From: Ewingella americana
GTDB lineage: Bacteria > Pseudomonadota > Gammaproteobacteria > Enterobacterales > Enterobacteriaceae
NCBI RefSeq assembly: GCF_006438725.1
Contig: NZ_RCZD01000019.1
Span: 22,799 to 86,798 of the forward strand
Direction of reading: 5' to 3'
Length of the DNA stretch: 64,000 bases
Shown piece by piece: positions 40,024 to 49,281 of this stretch; the first letter of the stretch is position 1; every line of letters starts with the position of its first letter. Both the position numbers and the translations under genes were made by a program. The notes beneath the pieces are model-generated. The model was not told the origin of the DNA. It searched no databases and worked only from the letters and a program-made list of their open reading frames with translations.

Positions 40024-41069
40024 CGTTAGCGCTCAACAAAGACATCTGGCGGGCTAACTTTTACCGTTTCTGCCAGTTGCTGGAGCAGGAGAGTCCGGAT
40101 TCACCCAAGCTGGGAGCGACCAGCCATCCGGGCACCGACCCGGTACGGTTCAGGCCGTGGCCGGGAATGGGCTTTCCGGTCAGCACCCTGAAAGCGGTTG
40201 AGACCGACGAAGACCATCCTGAGCTGCCGCCGACCGTGCGCACCACTTTTCTGGGTATGTACGGCGTGGATTCACCGTTACCCAGTGCTTATCTCGATGA
40301 TATTGCCCAGCGCCGTGAAGGGCATGAGGCCGTTACCTCATTTCTGGATATCTTCAGCCACCGTATCACTACGCAGTATTACCGTATCTGGCGCAAATAT
40401 GCTTATCCCGCCACCTTTGAGGCCGGTGGCCGCGACGCCACCTCACAGTGCCTGCTCGGGTTGGTGGGGCTAGGTATTCCGGGCACTTCTGAGCACGTGG
40501 CTACCCCGGTTTCGCGTTTTCTGGCGCTGCTGGGCACCATGCGATTGCCGACCCGTAACGCAGAAGGGATCCGCGCTCTGGTCAGCCTGCTGGCACCCGA
40601 TACGCGGGAAACTGTCACCGAGCCGGACCCGGTCAAAGTGCATATAGAAAACCGCAGTGGCCTGAGCGCAGGGAACCGCGTAAGGCTGTCACAGCGGGCG
40701 ACGCTCGGCAAAACCGCGAAAGAGGCCTGTAGCCGGGTGCTGGTGACCTTAAAGACTGAAAACCCGGAGGAAGCCGAAGGGTGGCTGCCCGGCGGCCACC
40801 TTCATACCGACCTGCTGGTGCTGATGCGCGTTTATCTGGGCTACCGCAGCGATGCGCGCCTGTGTCTTACCGTGCCGGTTCGACTGCTGCCCGAGCCCCG
40901 TCTGGGCAAGGCCAGGCGTATCCAGCTAGGACGTACCGGCTTGCTCGGGCTGAAAGACGGCAAACTCAACAATAACCGTGAAACCCTGACCGTCAGCCTC
41001 GGCTGCTATGAGGGGCTGCAATGCTCGCCATTTCCCCCGGCTGAAGACGGCCATTACCGCTTCGAATAA
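39987..41069 (+). CDS. tssG: T6SS baseplate subunit TssG
   Basis: This 360-residue protein overlaps the end of tssF by 37 bases. It shows the TssG pattern: FYRFCQLLEQESPDSPKLG, VRFRPWPGMGFPVS, TTFLGMYGVDSPLPSAYLDDIA, FLDIFSHRITTQYYRIWRKY, and a C-terminal ferredoxin-like repeat with LPGGHLHTDLLVLMRVYLG. It completes the TssFG wedge. Length is usual and no defect is seen. Confidence 0.95.
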   Translation: MERIPQPARTGLTLALNKDIWRANFYRFCQLLEQESPDSPKLGATSHPGTDPVRFRPWPGMGFPVSTLKAVETDEDHPELPPTVRTTFLGMYGVDSPLPSAYLDDIAQRREGHEAVTSFLDIFSHRITTQYYRIWRKYAYPATFEAGGRDATSQCLLGLVGLGIPGTSEHVATPVSRFLALLGTMRLPTRNAEGIRALVSLLAPDTRETVTEPDPVKVHIENRSGLSAGNRVRLSQRATLGKTAKEACSRVLVTLKTENPEEAEGWLPGGHLHTDLLVLMRVYLGYRSDARLCLTVPVRLLPEPRLGKARRIQLGRTGLLGLKDGKLNNNRETLTVSLGCYEGLQCSPFPPAEDGHYRFE

Positions 41070-41094
41070 TCATTTTCTGAAAGGAACTCATCTG

Positions 41095-41619
41095 ATGACA
41101 AGAGTAACCCGGTGGCATGCGCTGACGCTCATTGCCTGCTGCCTGCTTGCAGGCTGCGGCCTGACCCAGACCGTCACGGACGGCACGGTAAGCATGACAA
41201 AATCCATCTTCTATAAAAAAATCAAAACGCTGCATCTGGATTTTTCACCGCGTTCGGCCATTAACGTGGACGGCGCGCAAACGCCGCTGGCCACCATGGT
41301 GCGGGTATACCAGCTGAAAGACCGCAAAAGCGTGGACGCCGCCGATTACCAGGTGCTGTTGCGCAATGCCGACGCCGTACTAAAAGATGACGTTGTGGCA
41401 TCAAAAGAGCTGCTGGTGATGCCTGACGGCAGCATGACGCTGAATATGCCGATGGATGAGAACGCGAAGTTTGTGGCGGTGGTCGGGTTATTTAACCGTC
41501 CAGATTTGAAAGATAACCGCTGGCGGCTGGTGCTGACCCGAGAAGACCTCGATCCGGATAAACCGCGCACCATCGAACTGGGCGACGGCTGGCTCAGCCT
41601 TGTGCCGGTAAAGGAGTAA
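41095..41619 (+). CDS. tssJ: T6SS outer-membrane lipoprotein TssJ
   Basis: I chose ATG 41095 (AAAGGAA about 9 bases upstream), which gives 174 residues with a lipoprotein signal ending LLAGC and the lipidated Cys at position 21. The next residue is Gly, not Asp, so outer-membrane sorting is expected. The mature domain shows IKTLHLDFSPRSAINVD and MVRVYQLKDRKSVDAADYQVLL, typical of TssJ. It caps the TssLM complex. vgrG2 follows immediately. Confidence 0.95.
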   Translation: MTRVTRWHALTLIACCLLAGCGLTQTVTDGTVSMTKSIFYKKIKTLHLDFSPRSAINVDGAQTPLATMVRVYQLKDRKSVDAADYQVLLRNADAVLKDDVVASKELLVMPDGSMTLNMPMDENAKFVAVVGLFNRPDLKDNRWRLVLTREDLDPDKPRTIELGDGWLSLVPVKE

Positions 41620-41623
41620 AGTG

Positions 41624-44095
41624 ATGGATAACTGGTTAGCGCTTTTTGACGGGCAGGCCCGCTATACGCTGGATATCAATGACAGCACTGTGCAGCCTGA
41701 TGTGCTGCGTTTTGAGGGCCGTGAGGCACTAAGCGAGCCGTTCACATGGGACATCGAGTTCACCACGCCGCAGGCCAACATTGCGCCTGAACAGGTGCTG
41801 ATGAAGTACGCGTCCTTGCGGATGCGCAGCGGCAAAAACGTCCACGGCATCATCACCCGGCTGGAATGGCTGTCAACGTCCGCCGACCAGTCGCACTACC
41901 GCCTTACGCTGAGTTCCCGCCTGACGCTGCTGTCGTATACCCGAAAATGTGCCGTGTTCCAGAACCAGTCGGTGACGGAGGTGGTGGAGCAGGTGCTGCG
42001 TCAGCACGGGCTGGAAGGCGCGGATTTTGAATTTCGCCTGGAGCGTAGTTACCCGCCGCGCGAGCTGATAACCCAGTGGCGGGAGACGGATTTGCAGTTC
42101 ATCCAGCGCCTGCTGTCGGAGGTGGGGATTTACTGGCGCACGGAGATGGACAGCACGCGTGAGCTGGACGTGTACATCTTTGCCGACAGCCAGCTCAACT
42201 ACCAGTTTGGTGTGCATCTCCCCTACAGTGAGCCGTCCGACCTGTACGACGGTGCCGAAGAATCGGTGTGGGACGTGCGCACCTGGCACAGCGTGGTGAC
42301 CGGCAGCGTGGTCACGCGCGACTACAACTACCGCACGGCCAGCACGCCGCTGGATGCGACGGTCAGCGTGCGTCACGACGCGGTAAGCACCGGCGAACAT
42401 TACCGTTATGCCGCGCCATATCTTGAAGCCGGAGACGACAGCGACGCCACACCCGCCACCGAAAGCGGGGCCTTCTATGCCCGCCTTCATCACGAGCGTG
42501 AACTGAATCAGTCCGCCCGCGTTGAGCTGTCGGGTAACGCGTCCGGCCTCACGCCGGGCCAGGTGCTGGAGCCGCAGGGCGAGGTGATCAGCGCGCTAAA
42601 AGAGGGTGTCATTATTACGCTCACCACCTTCAGCGCCGCCCGCGATTCCGGCCTGACGATGTCCATCTCGGGCATGCCCTATACCGAGCGGTACTGCTTC
42701 CGTCCGCCTGAAATCGCCCGCCCGGAAATCCACGGCACGCTGCCTGCCCGCATTGAAAGCCGTGAAAAGAACGACACGTATGCGCATCTGGATGAACAGG
42801 GTCGTTACCGCGTAAAACTGAATTTTGACCGGGAAGACTCCGGGCAGGGCTACGGCTATCTGTGGTTGCGCATGGCGAAACCCTACTCCGGCGACACTTG
42901 CGGCTGGCACACGCCGCTCATCGACGGCACCGAGGTGGCGATTGCCTACGGCAACGGCGACATTGACCTGCCGTATATCTCACACGCGATGCATGACTCA
43001 GAGCACCCGGACCCCGTTACCCGCGATAACCACACCCGCAATATTCTCCGCACCCCGGCAAACAACAAGCTGCGGATGGAGGACCAGCGCGGCGAAGAAC
43101 ACATTAAACTTGCCACGGAATACGGCAAAACCCAGCTCAATACCGGTCATCTGGTCGATGCACAAGGCAAGCCGCGCGGTGCCGGTATGGAACTGCGCAC
43201 CGACGAACGGGGCACGATACGGGCCGGAAAAGGGCTGTTTGTCAGCGCGGACGCCCAGTCTAAAGCGCAGGGCGAGGTGCTGGATATGAGTGCCGCCCTG
43301 AAGGAAATCGACCAGCTTCAACAGCATCTCAAACAGCTTGAAATGGCGGCCGAACAGGCGCAGGCGCTGAAGGCGGATATCGACAGCCAGATACGGATGT
43401 TCGAGCAACGGCTGAAGCCGCTCAACGAAACCCTGCTGTTCTCTGCCCCACAGGGCATGGCGTTGACCAGCGGTGAAGACCTGCAGCTGGCCGCCAGTAA
43501 AAACGTGGCGATAAATGCCGGAGGCGACATCAGCGCTGGCGTGATGGGCAACATGACCGCGCTTGCCGGAGACAAACTGGGCCTGTTTGCCCGCACCGGC
43601 CCACTGAGCCTGAAAGCCGGTGAAGGGCCGATAGACATGCAGGCGCAGAACGGCAACCTGCGGCTGTTTGCGGAGCAGAAGCTCAGCATAACGTCAGAAG
43701 AGGACATCCTGTTTGCGGGCAAAAAACGCATCACGCTGATTGGCGGCGGCACTTACCTAAGGCTGGAGCCGGGGAGGGTCGAGTACGGCACGACCGGGAC
43801 GTATATGCGCCGGGTTAAGCGGACGATGGCGGCGGGGGCAAACGCATTACCAACACTGTCGAAACCTATGCCACTAGTTGAGGATTTAATCAGGCAAGGA
43901 TTCTTCGATGAACAATTCCGCGTCCTGGATGGTAGTGGTAAGCCTATGGTCAATATTCCATACTTTATCCGTAACGAAAGTGGTGAAACATTTAAAGGTG
44001 TCACTAACACTCAGGGTTTATGCAAACGCGTTTTTACAAAGGAATCATCCAAACTTACTGTTTGGCTGGGTTTTCATGCACTGGAGAAGTGGTAG
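41624..44095 (+). CDS. vgrG: T6SS spike protein VgrG (second copy) with C-terminal adaptor extension
   Basis: This 823-residue VgrG starts at ATG 41624 with AAGGAG 7 bases upstream. The gp27/gp5 core shows GRYRVKLNFDRED and MAKPYSGDTCGWHTPLIDG, followed by DUF2345 (QGMALTSGEDLQL, ITLIGGGTYLRLEP). After RMKR-like MRRVKRTMAAGA (near residue 735) an extra 80 residues read FRVLDGSGKPMVNIPYFIRN ... GVTNTQGLCKRV, a transthyretin-like or carboxypeptidase-regulatory-like domain. Such tails dock effectors. The effector gene begins directly after the stop codon (TAGATG). Its 5' end is repeated at 48791 and its 3' region at 45541. Confidence 0.95.
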   Translation: MDNWLALFDGQARYTLDINDSTVQPDVLRFEGREALSEPFTWDIEFTTPQANIAPEQVLMKYASLRMRSGKNVHGIITRLEWLSTSADQSHYRLTLSSRLTLLSYTRKCAVFQNQSVTEVVEQVLRQHGLEGADFEFRLERSYPPRELITQWRETDLQFIQRLLSEVGIYWRTEMDSTRELDVYIFADSQLNYQFGVHLPYSEPSDLYDGAEESVWDVRTWHSVVTGSVVTRDYNYRTASTPLDATVSVRHDAVSTGEHYRYAAPYLEAGDDSDATPATESGAFYARLHHERELNQSARVELSGNASGLTPGQVLEPQGEVISALKEGVIITLTTFSAARDSGLTMSISGMPYTERYCFRPPEIARPEIHGTLPARIESREKNDTYAHLDEQGRYRVKLNFDREDSGQGYGYLWLRMAKPYSGDTCGWHTPLIDGTEVAIAYGNGDIDLPYISHAMHDSEHPDPVTRDNHTRNILRTPANNKLRMEDQRGEEHIKLATEYGKTQLNTGHLVDAQGKPRGAGMELRTDERGTIRAGKGLFVSADAQSKAQGEVLDMSAALKEIDQLQQHLKQLEMAAEQAQALKADIDSQIRMFEQRLKPLNETLLFSAPQGMALTSGEDLQLAASKNVAINAGGDISAGVMGNMTALAGDKLGLFARTGPLSLKAGEGPIDMQAQNGNLRLFAEQKLSITSEEDILFAGKKRITLIGGGTYLRLEPGRVEYGTTGTYMRRVKRTMAAGANALPTLSKPMPLVEDLIRQGFFDEQFRVLDGSGKPMVNIPYFIRNESGETFKGVTNTQGLCKRVFTKESSKLTVWLGFHALEKW
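41627..42117 (+). repeat. Direct repeat B, copy 1 (5' end of vgrG2)
   Basis: About 490 bases at the start of vgrG2 recur at 48791-49281 at a constant offset of 7164 with few substitutions and no length change. Confidence 0.95.
43583..43840 (+). repeat. Direct repeat C, copy 1 (3' region of vgrG2)
   Basis: About 258 bases coding LFARTG ... LSLKAGEG through MRRVKRTMAAGA recur at 45541-45801, with a 3-base insertion (one extra Gly codon) in the second copy. Homology ends where the adaptor domains diverge. Confidence 0.95.
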
Positions 44096-44980
44096 ATGAC
44101 TGAACAATCAACTTTAACCAATGAAACGCCACACTCAACGCACGATATAACGGGTTTATTAATGCCCGCTCGTGCGTTTTTCTTCATCATTGTTGATGAA
44201 CCTGGAAAAGATGGTTTTTTGGTAAGGAAAATATATGCATCGACATCTAATCCTTATCTCTCGAAAATGGATTTATCTCCACTTAGATTGCTTTCAGAGA
44301 CAGATCCAGAAAGGTATGGGTTACTTCCTAAAAATTTTGATTCATCAGTCAGTATTGCTGAGCATGTCATGGGTAACAACAAATCACCTTATATCTCTAC
44401 AAGCTCAATTTTCCCTGATGGGTCCCCTCGATTTGATGGTAAGTCAATATATATTGACGTCGAAAAGGCATTGAAATCAGGAGCTGAGTTAGTCACGACT
44501 GATGAAATTTTAGAAACACTTGACGAATACAAAACCAAGAATCTTCATTTGGCAAAACGTATTGATAAGATTGCGGCATATGTGAGAGATGTGGATAAGG
44601 AAATCCTTATTAAAGGTGAAAAAATACCTGCAAAAGCTATCTTCACACCAGAATCTCTTAGCCTGACAAAAGGTATAGTGAAGGTAGGGCGTGTGGTTCA
44701 GGTCGTAGGGATAGTGTTAACAGCGTATGACCTTGAGCAGGCGACTGAAAAATCGATAAAAACTGGCAGTATAAACCCCATCAGCGCAGAAGTTATACGG
44801 CAAGCGGGTGGTTGGGGAGGTTTTGTTGCGGGAGCTAAAATAGGCACGGTTGCTGGTGCGGCAGTGGGAGTAGAAACAGGGCCTGTTGCAGTTATTACTG
44901 GGCTTGTAGGCGGAATAATATTTGGCGCGGCTGGGTATTATGGAGCAGACTGGGTTGCGGATTATATAGATGAAAATTAA
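44096..44980 (+). CDS. Probable T6SS effector with ART-like motif and glycine-rich C-terminus
   Basis: This 294-residue protein starts directly after the vgrG2 stop codon. Around residues 95-140 the sequence NNKSPYISTSS ... GKSIYIDVEKAL ... ELVTTDEILETL recalls the STS and downstream Glu elements of ADP-ribosyltransferase toxins; the match is by eye. The last 55 residues (GGFVAGAKIGTVAGAAVGVETG ...) are a hydrophobic glycine-zipper stretch often seen in bacterial toxins that cross membranes. There is no signal peptide. It is AT-rich compared with vgrG2. The next gene overlaps by 11 bases and is the likely immunity gene. Confidence 0.7.
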   Translation: MTEQSTLTNETPHSTHDITGLLMPARAFFFIIVDEPGKDGFLVRKIYASTSNPYLSKMDLSPLRLLSETDPERYGLLPKNFDSSVSIAEHVMGNNKSPYISTSSIFPDGSPRFDGKSIYIDVEKALKSGAELVTTDEILETLDEYKTKNLHLAKRIDKIAAYVRDVDKEILIKGEKIPAKAIFTPESLSLTKGIVKVGRVVQVVGIVLTAYDLEQATEKSIKTGSINPISAEVIRQAGGWGGFVAGAKIGTVAGAAVGVETGPVAVITGLVGGIIFGAAGYYGADWVADYIDEN

Positions 44981-45524
44981 TTTTTTAAATTTCTTTAAAA
45001 AAGAGAATTCTCTCCAGAGAATTTATCCTCGTTCATTATTTAAATTTTTATCTGAACAAAAAAAATCGTATCCATTTTTTTTGTCTCTGGAAGGTAATAA
45101 TATATATGCATATTCAACAAGGTTCATGGTTAAATCCACCGACGTAAAAAAAATAGAAGACATTGTTAAGTTTTTTTTTCGAAAGGAAATAACCCAAAAA
45201 AAAGAATGTTTGTTCTTTAATGGAATGGTGCTTCATTTTTTTAAATTTGAAGATTTTCACCAGATCGTAATTGATATAATCACTAATAATAATGATTTAA
45301 TTAAAGATCTGTGCAATGAAAATCTTGAACCGCCAGCTCCTCATGTTGTTTTTCCTGATGGCGATTTTGAGGCACTAGGCAGTTTGCAGGGTGAGATGGA
45401 GCTATGGTGGAATGTTTACTGGTTACCTTTTTGGACATCTCTGTCTGAAGAAGAAAAAGAAAAATATTTAGAGCGTAATAAAATATCTAGTGAGCTGAGA
45501 GAGTTTTTGATACTTCACAGTTGA
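44970..45524 (+). CDS. Putative cytoplasmic immunity protein
   Basis: This 184-residue protein, very AT-rich and rich in Phe and Lys, starts inside the effector's last codons (ATGAAAATTAA). It lacks a signal peptide or membrane helix, so it is cytoplasmic, matching a toxin that acts inside the cell. The C-terminal part (GSLQGEMELWWNVYWLPFWTSLSEEEKEKYL) is tryptophan-rich. I recognise no family. Immunity is inferred from coupling and order. Confidence 0.65.
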   Translation: MKINFLNFFKKENSLQRIYPRSLFKFLSEQKKSYPFFLSLEGNNIYAYSTRFMVKSTDVKKIEDIVKFFFRKEITQKKECLFFNGMVLHFFKFEDFHQIVIDIITNNNDLIKDLCNENLEPPAPHVVFPDGDFEALGSLQGEMELWWNVYWLPFWTSLSEEEKEKYLERNKISSELREFLILHS

Positions 45525-45540
45525 TTTATAATAAGAATAG

Positions 45541-45801
45541 CTATTCGCCCGCACCGGTCAACTGAGCCTGAAAGCCGGTGAAGGACCGATAGACGTACAG
45601 GCGCAAAACGGCAACCTGCGGCTGTTTGCGGAGCAGAAGCTCAGCATAACGTCAGAAGACGACATTCTTTTCGCAGGCAAAAAACGCATCACGCTGATTG
45701 GTGGCGGTGGCACCTACCTGAGGCTGGAGGCCGGGAGAGTGGAATACGGCACGACCGGGACGTATATGCGCCGGGTGAAAAGGACGATGGCGGCGGGAGC
45801 G
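45541..45801 (+). repeat. Direct repeat C, copy 2
   Basis: Second copy of the vgrG2 3' region (43583-43840). Codon phase is conserved relative to the adaptor that follows. Confidence 0.95.
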
Positions 45802-46137
45802 GGTGCGCAACAGCCGGAAATACCATGGCTTGCCGACCCGATAAAAAACAATACCACTGCCTTGATGCAATATCTGTATCACGATGATGCACCGGTAGTG
45901 GGTGCACCTTTTACCGCAACCCTTGCGGATGGCTCCGTACGAACGGGCAATCTCGACGGTGCGGGTTATCTGCATCTTGAGGATGTTCCGGAAGGGGGCT
46001 TACAGGTGGAGTTTGGTCCTGATGCTCGCTGCTATTTACGGAAAGATAAGTCAGATAATCAGCAGTTTATCGGTTCGTCGGTCAGTGAGACTGATATTGA
46101 CTCGCTGATAGCGAAACACAGCGGAGGTGTGGAATGA
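45541..46137 (+). pseudogene. Detached vgrG 3' end with an alternative adaptor domain
   Basis: The frame runs uninterrupted from a stop codon at 45538 to 46137 and codes LFARTGQLSLKAGEG and onward exactly as the end of VgrG2 DUF2345, then MRRVKRTMAAGAGAQQPE. It then enters a different adaptor (VVGAPFTATLADGSVRTG ... AGYLHLEDVPEGGLQVEF), again transthyretin-like. It has no start codon of its own with a ribosome site; an internal GTG at 45739 could give 132 residues. It overlaps the next effector gene as ATGA. It reads as a displaced vgrG tail that would be in frame with VgrG2 after recombination through repeat C. Confidence 0.85.
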
Positions 46138-47681
46138 GTGTACCTGGTTATGCCTGGTTTAAAGAAACCAGTCTGGAAACAGGACAATGGATTTGGGGAA
46201 CGTTGCAAGGGTCATTTAATGAAAAACAGGCCATCAGTCAGATCATCGTTGATGCCGTCATTGGCATGATCCCACTGGTGGGAGATGTTACCGCAGTCCG
46301 TGACCTGATTGCGGTTTCCATCGGGCTTGCAAAAGAACCGAAAAAGCGTGAAAGCGTCAGCGAATGGGTGTTTCTGGTTATTCTGCTGTTTGCGTTGATC
46401 CCAGTAATAGGCGGCGTGATTAAAGGCGTCGGGCGTTTGGCCCTGCGGGTGACGAAAGAAGCGGCAGAGAATGTGGAAACGCTCAGCAATGTGATTAAGT
46501 TTCTGAATCGTGTGGGTGAAGGCGATGCGGTGAAGTGGCTGAATAAACTGAACGTGGTTCAGTATCAGGTGCAGCTTCTAGAGAAGATGAGTGATTTTTG
46601 CAACACGATGATCACCGCGATTAATCAAATTTTGAAAGCCAGAATAGGGCGGATGCTGCCGGAGAAATGGCAGGCAGATTTACTTCGTGTGCGGGATGGC
46701 TTTACGGCCCTGCAACCGCTGGCGTCGAAAATGATCCCGCAGGCGCTGAAAGAGCTGGATGCGAAACTGCGGGTGCTTCAGGGGTTAGTTTATAAAGGCG
46801 AGTTGCTTACTGTTAAAACTGGAGCGGGCCACAGTGCTGAGATTAAGCGTGAGGCAGAGGCGTATTTGCTGGAGCGAGAAATATACAGGGCTGCAAAGCA
46901 GGGAACACGTTTTCCAAGTAATGCGGCAGTAGTGGAAGATTTCGAAAAATTACAAGCTCTGTATTCAAAACCGGGCTATCCAGATTTATTGGCATATGAA
47001 GGTCAAAGTCCTACATTTGGGAAAAAAAGCATCTTTCCTGCTGTGGCTTCATTTAGCGGTAAGGTTATGCCAATGAGCGCCAACGATCTGGCTGGTAGTA
47101 CTCTCTATCGTGTGTTTGGTAATGCGACAAAAGATGCCAGAGAAAGTTTTTCGGGTGGTCGTGCGACAGCTTTCTGGGGGTATGAGAAAGTACCTGCCTC
47201 AGCAGAAAATTGGCGTATACCAGCAGCTGTACTGGATGAATGGAACGGTAATGGTTTTATCGTAGTGATGAAATTGCCTGAGAACATGGCGATTACTATG
47301 CCTGAGGTAGCAGCTTGGCATGGGAAAATTGCAGAGCAATTTGGTAAAGAATTACCAGGTCAATATCTGATCGGTGGCGGTGAACAGGTCATTATTAATT
47401 TGGGAGATTTAGCTAAGCAGATAACGGATATCGGGCAGGAAGTTAAGAAAGGTGGTAGGGCGTTAAGTACTCAAATCAATGGTGTCGAACTGGCTTTTTA
47501 TCCTACAGGCTGGAATGACGTGAACGGAAAATATGGATTTGATAACCCGGATAAGATTAAGCCACCTTTTGTTGAAACCCGTCAGTTGTCTGATAGTGAA
47601 TTACAAAGCAAAATAGGACAACGTGCGGTTGTTGGTGGAGCACGTGCAGAACATCAGACATCACTGTCTGAACAGGAATAA
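46134..47681 (+). CDS. Probable T6SS effector, second cassette, NAD-targeting toxin-like C-terminus
   Basis: This 515-residue protein has an N-terminal hydrophobic region (residues about 35-115: VDAVIGMIPLVGDVTAVRDLIAV, then WVFLVILLFALIPVIGGVIKGV) of the pre-toxin kind, a helical middle, and a C-terminal domain from about 320. That domain carries STLYRVFG, GRATAFWGYEKVP, AVLDEWNGNGF and QYLIGGGEQVIINL. The order resembles TNT/DUF4237 or other ADP-ribosyltransferase-fold NAD-consuming toxins, by eye only. It overlaps the detached adaptor gene as ATGA and is followed 3 bases later by an immunity-like gene. Confidence 0.7.
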   Translation: MSVPGYAWFKETSLETGQWIWGTLQGSFNEKQAISQIIVDAVIGMIPLVGDVTAVRDLIAVSIGLAKEPKKRESVSEWVFLVILLFALIPVIGGVIKGVGRLALRVTKEAAENVETLSNVIKFLNRVGEGDAVKWLNKLNVVQYQVQLLEKMSDFCNTMITAINQILKARIGRMLPEKWQADLLRVRDGFTALQPLASKMIPQALKELDAKLRVLQGLVYKGELLTVKTGAGHSAEIKREAEAYLLEREIYRAAKQGTRFPSNAAVVEDFEKLQALYSKPGYPDLLAYEGQSPTFGKKSIFPAVASFSGKVMPMSANDLAGSTLYRVFGNATKDARESFSGGRATAFWGYEKVPASAENWRIPAAVLDEWNGNGFIVVMKLPENMAITMPEVAAWHGKIAEQFGKELPGQYLIGGGEQVIINLGDLAKQITDIGQEVKKGGRALSTQINGVELAFYPTGWNDVNGKYGFDNPDKIKPPFVETRQLSDSELQSKIGQRAVVGGARAEHQTSLSEQE

Positions 47682-47684
47682 TTT

Positions 47685-48776
47685 ATGAAATTATTAAACA
47701 CGTATTCAATGAATGATGATAACACTCGCAGGCAGGTATTCTGGATGCTTAAGCGGCTCAGTAGTTATAGCCTCTGGAAGCGTAAGCGAGATGCCTGGGC
47801 GGTATTTTCTGATATCTATGAGCAGGCGGTAAAAACGTGGTCTGAGGATGATCCTGACGCTTTGGACCCAAATAATTTAGTCCACATTTATGAAGCGTTG
47901 AGATTATACGAGCAAGGAGTTGAAGAGTTAGGAAAAGGCCACAGGCATGTTTGGCGAACTACTGGTGATTTGTATCAGTTATATAAACCAGTAGATATTG
48001 TTAAATCACGTTTTTTTGGTCAGTGTCATGAGCGAGGGATACAACAATGGTCCTACCCTCCTAAGGTAGAGAAAATTAATAAACTTCGACTGGCTGAAGA
48101 GTATGCCGGAGTTGAGTATATTACTGAGTCGTGTAATCTAGTTGCTAACATCACTAATGTGAATTTTTTATACAGCGATATAATCTATGAGTCCGAATTT
48201 TATTCCTTGCCACGTCCTGTTTTTCCGCCAAATCTTGCTCCAGTCCCCAATGAACGAAAAAAAATAATTTCTACTGGATATGTTGTTCCTTGTGATGGTA
48301 TATGGGAGCCTGGGAGGTTAAGCTTTGACTTTAAATGGAAGGTTATTCCTGTTGGTATCGGTGAATTTGTCAATAATGGGTGTTTTAACTATTTAATTAA
48401 AGGTACAAAAGCACCTTTAATTAATGTTTTTGAAAACGGAGAGATGGAAAAAAAATCTGTTGAGTGGCGTCTTATCTGGGAAGACACCCGCTACTGCGAC
48501 GGTATTATCCCGGATGAATCTGAATATTTTCTGGATGATGCGCCGGGTAAGCGTATTACCTGCCAGAGCGGGGAGCGTTGTCCGCACTCAGGGCATTGGG
48601 CAACCATCGCCGGAGGGCATCAGCAGTTTATTGATATTCAGGAGGGGGCATTGATGCCGGAGGCTACGAAATATCAGAGTAATATGCATGCGCCTGAAAT
48701 TCGCCTGCCAGCGATGTGGAGTCTTTTAAACCGGGAAGACGGTGGAAGTGTTTATTTAAAATCGGAAGATAAATAA
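47685..48776 (+). CDS. Putative immunity protein, Imm71/Imm72-like
   Basis: This 363-residue cytoplasmic protein begins MKLLNTYSMNDDNTRRQVFWMLKRLSSYSLWKRKRDAW-like sequence and later has FENGEMEKKSVEWRLIWED followed by TRYCDGIIPDESEYFLDD. I recall these segments from the Imm71 and Imm72 immunity families that accompany T6SS toxins. The middle third is AT-rich and probably the variable, toxin-specific part. It directly follows the effector gene, with no promoter between. Confidence 0.7.
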   Translation: MKLLNTYSMNDDNTRRQVFWMLKRLSSYSLWKRKRDAWAVFSDIYEQAVKTWSEDDPDALDPNNLVHIYEALRLYEQGVEELGKGHRHVWRTTGDLYQLYKPVDIVKSRFFGQCHERGIQQWSYPPKVEKINKLRLAEEYAGVEYITESCNLVANITNVNFLYSDIIYESEFYSLPRPVFPPNLAPVPNERKKIISTGYVVPCDGIWEPGRLSFDFKWKVIPVGIGEFVNNGCFNYLIKGTKAPLINVFENGEMEKKSVEWRLIWEDTRYCDGIIPDESEYFLDDAPGKRITCQSGERCPHSGHWATIAGGHQQFIDIQEGALMPEATKYQSNMHAPEIRLPAMWSLLNREDGGSVYLKSEDK

Positions 48777-48790
48777 ATATCCGTTTAATA

Positions 48791-49281
48791 GATAACGGGT
48801 TAGCGCTTTTTGTCGGGCAGGCCCGCTATACGCTGGATATCAATGACAGCACCGTGCAGCCAGACGTGCTGCGTTTTGAGGGCCGTGAGGCACTAAGCGA
48901 GCCGTTCACATGGGACATCGAGTTCACCTCCCCGCAGAGTAATATTCCCCCTGAACAGGTGCTGATGAAGTACGCGTCCTTGCGGATGCGCAGCGGCAAA
49001 AACGTCCACGGCATCATCACCCGGCTGGAATGGCTGTCAACGTCCGCCGACCAGTCGCACTACCGCCTTACGCTGAGTTCCCGCCTGACGCTGCTGTCGT
49101 ATACCCGAAAATGTGCCGTGTTCCAGAACCAGTCGGTGACGGAGGTGGTGGAGCAGGTGCTGCGTCAGCACGGGCTGGAAGGGGCGGATTTTGAATTTCG
49201 GCTGGAGCGAACTTACCCGCCACGCGAGCTGATAACCCAGTGGCGGGAGACGGATTTGCAGTTCATCCAGCGGCTGTTATC
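48791..49281 (+). repeat. Direct repeat B, copy 2
   Basis: Second copy of the vgrG2 5' end (41627-42117). Together the two copies bracket 7.2 kb containing vgrG2 and both effector cassettes. Confidence 0.95.
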
